Positions 31,138-34,213 of a DNA stretch of 34,213 bases are shown piece after piece. The stretch lies in NCBI GenBank assembly GCA_025351355.1, contig JANXWC010000137.1:1-34213 (forward strand), given 5' to 3'. Position 1 is the stretch's first letter. Each line of letters opens with the position of its first letter. The notes beneath the pieces were generated by a model. That model saw only the letters and a program-made list of their open reading frames with translations, had not been told where the DNA came from and did not search any database. The stretch comes from Hyphomicrobiaceae bacterium. Its GTDB lineage: Bacteria; Pseudomonadota; Alphaproteobacteria; Rhizobiales; Hyphomicrobiaceae. Both the position numbers and the translations under genes were made by a program.

Positions 31138-31776
31138 CTATTTCTGCTTGGCAGCAATCGGCCAGTTATAGTTGAAGCTGATTGAAATGCGGTTCTGCTT
31201 GGCGCGCGACGGCGGCACTTCATGCCGAAGCCAACTTTCCCACAACAGAATTGTGCCGGCCTTCGGCGCAATCTCGACGAAATTTTTGTTGAGCTGGGCC
31301 GCGTTGGCACGCCGCGGTGGCGCAGCCATCATGTGTTGCAAGCGCGGGTCTTCGAACTTCAATCCAGCCGCGCCGTCAGGCAAAGCAACGTAATACGTGC
31401 CGCTGATCACGCTGCCCGGGTGGATATGGCCGGCATGCATGCCGCCCGGTTCCAGGATATTGACCCACAGGCTATCCAGCGCCAGCGGCCGGCCGCCGAG
31501 GTCGAAATCCAGCGCGCGCGCAAATGTTGCAACATGCCCGTCCAATGTCGCGGCGAGATCGGCGATGATCGGGTCGCGCCACACCAGATCATCGAGCGAG
31601 GCGTACGAGGTGTACCCTTGGTAAGCGTGCTCGCGGCACCAAGCCTGCCCGGCGCTGTCGCCGTCCGCGATGGCCACGCAAGCGCGCTCTAGATCGTCGC
31701 GCAGCCGCACCGCCTTGGCACCTTTGGGGCGGGCTTGATAGAGCTGGGTCGTAAACAGCATTTCCAGTGGCGGCAT
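31138..31776 (-). CDS. 2OG-Fe(II) oxygenase-like protein (TIGR02466 type)
   Basis: A 212-residue protein of the putative 2-oxoglutarate/Fe(II) oxygenase family. WVNILEPGGMHAGHIHPGSV carries the iron-binding His-x-His type motif, SGTYYVALPDGAAGLKFEDP follows as the conserved strand, and GTILLWESWLRHEVPPS has a second His near the 2-oxoglutarate-binding site. An N-terminal part (FTTQLYQARP and YTSYASLDDL) also fits. The ATG at 31776 with AGGGA upstream is favoured over 31842. It is divergent from cobT across 168 bp and converges on the MAPEG gene with 9 bp between the stops. Substrate unknown. Confidence 0.85.
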   Translation of the reverse strand: MPPLEMLFTTQLYQARPKGAKAVRLRDDLERACVAIADGDSAGQAWCREHAYQGYTSYASLDDLVWRDPIIADLAATLDGHVATFARALDFDLGGRPLALDSLWVNILEPGGMHAGHIHPGSVISGTYYVALPDGAAGLKFEDPRLQHMMAAPPRRANAAQLNKNFVEIAPKAGTILLWESWLRHEVPPSRAKQNRISISFNYNWPIAAKQK

Positions 31777-31944
31777 GGAGATCCCTGCGTGCAGACAGTA
31801 CAGGCGTCTCTCTACGCGTCGGGCGCTCGGGTGCCAACCCATTCACTCGTCACTAATGCAGCTGCGGCATGATCGGGTTTGCGCCCGAGCCCAGCCGTGA
31901 GATAGTAACTATCCCTAGCTCTCCGATCACCGGATTATCAGCCG

Positions 31945-33846
31945 ATGTCTCCTCCGCCGACCAACAAGAAAGAAGCGCCCACCGAACCGTTCAAGCGGAC
32001 GCTGGCGTTAACCGTTCGGGCGATCGCCGGGGATAAAGAGGTGCAGGTTGCCTACGGTCCCGGAAAACCCGAAATCGAAGGCAAGAACGTGTCGCTGCCG
32101 GAGCCGTCGCGGCTGCCCACGGCGAAGGAGATTGCCGTTATCCGGGGATGGGCTGACAGCCTGGCCCTGACCGCGGCGGTCCACGACAAAAAAGTTCATC
32201 GGCGGCTGGCCCCGCCGGCCGGCCCTGCGCGCAATGTCTTCGAGGCGGCGGAGAAGGCGCGGATCGAAGCGGTTGGCGCTAACCGTATGCCGGGCATGGC
32301 CCTCAATTTGACGGCAAAAGTCGACGACCAGTTTGGCAACGGTCGTTATGCCGAGATCAACGATCGGTCGGATGCGCCGCTCGAAGACGCCATTGCACTG
32401 TTGCTGCGCGAAAAGCTGACGGGCCTGCCGCCACCTGAATCGGCGCGCCAGATGGTCGATCTGTGGCGGCCGTTCGTTGAGGAAAAAGGCGGCAAGACGC
32501 TCGCTCGGCTTCAACAGAGCCAACTCGACCAGAAAGCGTTCGGCAAGATTGCTCGCGACCTCTTAAAAGACCTCAATCTCACCGAGACGGCGGCCGAGGG
32601 GCAGCCCGACGATGGCGACGACAAAGAGCAGGAGCAGTCCGAAGGCGGCGACGCCGAAAGCCAGGAACAGCAGGAAGGTGCCGACCAGGAAGATACGCCG
32701 AGCGAGGACCAACGCGCGGAAGGCGAGGAAGGCGAGCAATCCGAGACCTCGGAATCGGCGGAAGCCGATATGTTCGACGGCGAGGATGACGGCGACGATA
32801 TGGCCGATACGCCGGAGCCATGGCGTCCAAACCATAACGTTCTCGATAACCCGGAAGCGTTTGGCTACAAGGTTTACTCGCGCGCGTCGGATGAAGAAGT
32901 CGACGCTGATAAGCTGTCGACACCCGATGAGCTCGAACGCCTGCGAACCTTCCTCGACAAGGAATTGCGCAACCTCTCCAGCGCCGTAGCTCGGCTGGCC
33001 AATAAGCTGCAGCGCAAGTTGATGGCGCAGCAGAGCAGGTCGTGGGATTTTGACTTGGAAGAAGGCGTGCTGGATCCGGCGCGCCTGCCGCGCGTGATCG
33101 TTGATCCGATGTCGGCGCTGTCCTTCAAGCGCGAACGCGATACCGACTTCAAGGACACCATCGTCACTCTGCTGCTCGACAATTCCGGCTCGATGCGCGG
33201 CCGCCCGATCATGGTGGCGGCTTGCTGTGCCGACATTCTGGCACGCACGCTTGAGCGCTGCGGCGTCAAGGTGGAAATTCTCGGCTTCACCACCAAGGCG
33301 TGGAAGGGCGGCCAGGCGCGCGAGGCGTGGCTGGCAGCTGGAAAACCTCCAAATCCAGGTCGCCTCAACGATCTGCGTCACATCATTTACAAGAACGCGG
33401 ACGCGCCATGGCGACGCTCCAAGCGGAGCTTGGCGCTGATGATGCGCGAGGGGTTGCTAAAGGAAAACATCGACGGCGAAGCGCTGGCCTGGGCCCACCG
33501 ACGCTTGCTGGGGCGGCAAGAGAATCGTCGCATTCTCATGATGATCTCGGACGGGGCGCCTGTCGACGACAGCACACTGTCGGTCAATTCGGGTTCGTAC
33601 CTCGAAATGCACTTGCGACAGGTTATCGACGAAATCGAAAATCGCTCACCTGTGGAGCTGATTGCAATCGGCATTGGTCACGATGTCACCCGCTATTACA
33701 AGCGCGCCGTTACCATTTCCGATCCAACCGAACTCGCAGGTGCCATGACCGACAAGCTCGTCGAACTGTTCGGAGAAACCGGCGGACCGGAACCCGTCAA
33801 ACGGGGACGAGGTGCGCGAGGTCGAGCACGCGCCGCGGCGCGGTGA
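31945..33846 (+). CDS. cobT: Cobaltochelatase subunit CobT
   Basis: A 633-residue subunit of the aerobic CobNST cobalt chelatase that inserts Co2+ into hydrogenobyrinic acid a,c-diamide; the length is that of the reference proteins. The N-terminal CobT domain starts [16 protein letters not shown]; residues about 215-290 are very acidic, as in other CobT proteins; the C-terminal domain (about 405-600) is a von Willebrand A domain with the MIDAS motif LLLDNSGSM (Asp412) and [15 protein letters not shown]. The basic tail is [16 protein letters not shown] 31945 has no strong ribosome site. No cobS or cobN is next to it in the window, and no cobalamin riboswitch was recognised upstream. Confidence 0.96.
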   Translation: MSPPPTNKKEAPTEPFKRTLALTVRAIAGDKEVQVAYGPGKPEIEGKNVSLPEPSRLPTAKEIAVIRGWADSLALTAAVHDKKVHRRLAPPAGPARNVFEAAEKARIEAVGANRMPGMALNLTAKVDDQFGNGRYAEINDRSDAPLEDAIALLLREKLTGLPPPESARQMVDLWRPFVEEKGGKTLARLQQSQLDQKAFGKIARDLLKDLNLTETAAEGQPDDGDDKEQEQSEGGDAESQEQQEGADQEDTPSEDQRAEGEEGEQSETSESAEADMFDGEDDGDDMADTPEPWRPNHNVLDNPEAFGYKVYSRASDEEVDADKLSTPDELERLRTFLDKELRNLSSAVARLANKLQRKLMAQQSRSWDFDLEEGVLDPARLPRVIVDPMSALSFKRERDTDFKDTIVTLLLDNSGSMRGRPIMVAACCADILARTLERCGVKVEILGFTTKAWKGGQAREAWLAAGKPPNPGRLNDLRHIIYKNADAPWRRSKRSLALMMREGLLKENIDGEALAWAHRRLLGRQENRRILMMISDGAPVDDSTLSVNSGSYLEMHLRQVIDEIENRSPVELIAIGIGHDVTRYYKRAVTISDPTELAGAMTDKLVELFGETGGPEPVKRGRGARGRARAAAR

Positions 33847-34213
33847 AACGCAGTCTACTTTGATTTGTTCAAGACCGCACAAGATTGCTCGAAATGTTCT
33901 TCTGACCATGTCATCCCAACGGCCATAGGTTCTGACTTGAGGTCGTTGGGATCAATCGATATTTCATCCGGCGACCTGTGATCGGTTTACCAAAACCGCA
34001 ATCATAGATTGCTGAAAAACAATTCATCCCGCACTCTTGCATCATTCCCATCGATCGGGGCGGGTCTAGAACCGTCGGGATTTGCGATGGGATGCCGGTG
34101 CATAAACCGTGGTTAGTCTGGGTAAATAGACGTTACGCCCTCGGACCCACGGCACTGTCGACAGCCTTCGAAATGCGGAGGTTCGGGCCGCAACCCGCAA
34201 ATGTCGGCGTGAA
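33847..34213. other. Non-coding stretch after cobT with one long-armed hairpin
   Basis: No convincing gene is visible up to the window end. At 33913-33952, ATCCCAACGGCC and GGTCGTTGGGAT pair at 11 of 12 positions around a 16-nt loop; there is no T-tract behind it, so it may be a repeat or a weak terminator of cobT. The sequence after it is AT-richer than the genes nearby, possibly a promoter region for a gene beyond the window. Confidence 0.5.

Noticed and set aside
31777-31944. Cobalamin riboswitch in front of cobT
   Set aside because: The spacer is only 168 bp and no B12-box-like sequence was recognised.
32563-33381. Minus-strand frame of 272 codons across cobT
   Set aside because: It is the antisense shadow of the acidic and VWA regions of cobT; the product is hydrophobic and Arg-rich without any recognisable domain.
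33847-34213. tRNA gene in the terminal stretch because of the GGTTCGGGCCGCAACCC string
   Set aside because: No acceptor stem or anticodon arm can be fitted around this string.
1-34213. CRISPR array or prophage
   Set aside because: No regularly spaced direct repeats and no phage structural or integrase genes were seen; the repeats present are isolated palindromes.

Overview
The window looks like a chromosomal segment of a high-GC alphaproteobacterium, most likely of the order Hyphomicrobiales (Rhizobiales). Pointers are an aerobic-type CobT cobaltochelatase subunit, a ubiquinol-cytochrome c chaperone next to a YceD/DUF177 gene and plsX-fabH, a HisN-type histidinol phosphatase, and rhizobial-type palindromic repeats between genes. 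No rRNA, tRNA, CRISPR array, intact insertion sequence or prophage was seen. The species cannot be named from this sequence alone.

Left part (1-5.6 kb): a LysE exporter and a VIT-family metal transporter on the minus strand, an M19 dipeptidase divergent from hisN, a lysophospholipase-like hydrolase, and a GNAT acetyltransferase. At 5.6-6.06 kb lies a non-coding stretch with two related 33-bp hairpins and a third hairpin just before the next gene.

At 6.07-8.3 kb is the most unusual locus. A membrane protein with a DUF4956-type N-terminal domain carries a C-terminal domain that aligns with the catalytic (rve) domain of IS3/IS407-type transposases but lacks the catalytic glutamate. It is followed after 26 bp by an exported protein with motifs resembling FAM20/PI4K/HipA-like kinases. 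I know of no described system with this composition.

At 8.3-12.8 kb is envelope, lipid and respiratory housekeeping: bamE, a ubiquinol-cytochrome c chaperone, yceD, plsX and fabH. Two copies of a palindromic repeat separate yceD from plsX. After fabH, where ihfA is expected in relatives, there are instead two identical 61-bp palindromic repeats and a DUF559 endonuclease-like gene whose 3' end runs into a third, inverted copy.

At 13.6-25.5 kb is a metabolic and accessory stretch: a diheme cytochrome c, a VOC protein with a serine hydrolase, an unrecognised duplicated-domain protein divergent from an E1 alpha/beta thiamine-diphosphate dehydrogenase pair, a lipoprotein, a small exported protein, a minus-strand set (small protein, AtzG-like subunit, amidase, epoxide-hydrolase-like enzyme), and an M20 peptidase. 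At 25.5-34.2 kb are a reductase overlapping a membrane-anchored serine hydrolase, a chromate-resistance pair (rhodanese-ChrB_C and ChrA), a MAPEG protein, a 2OG-Fe(II) oxygenase-like protein, and cobT without cobS beside it.
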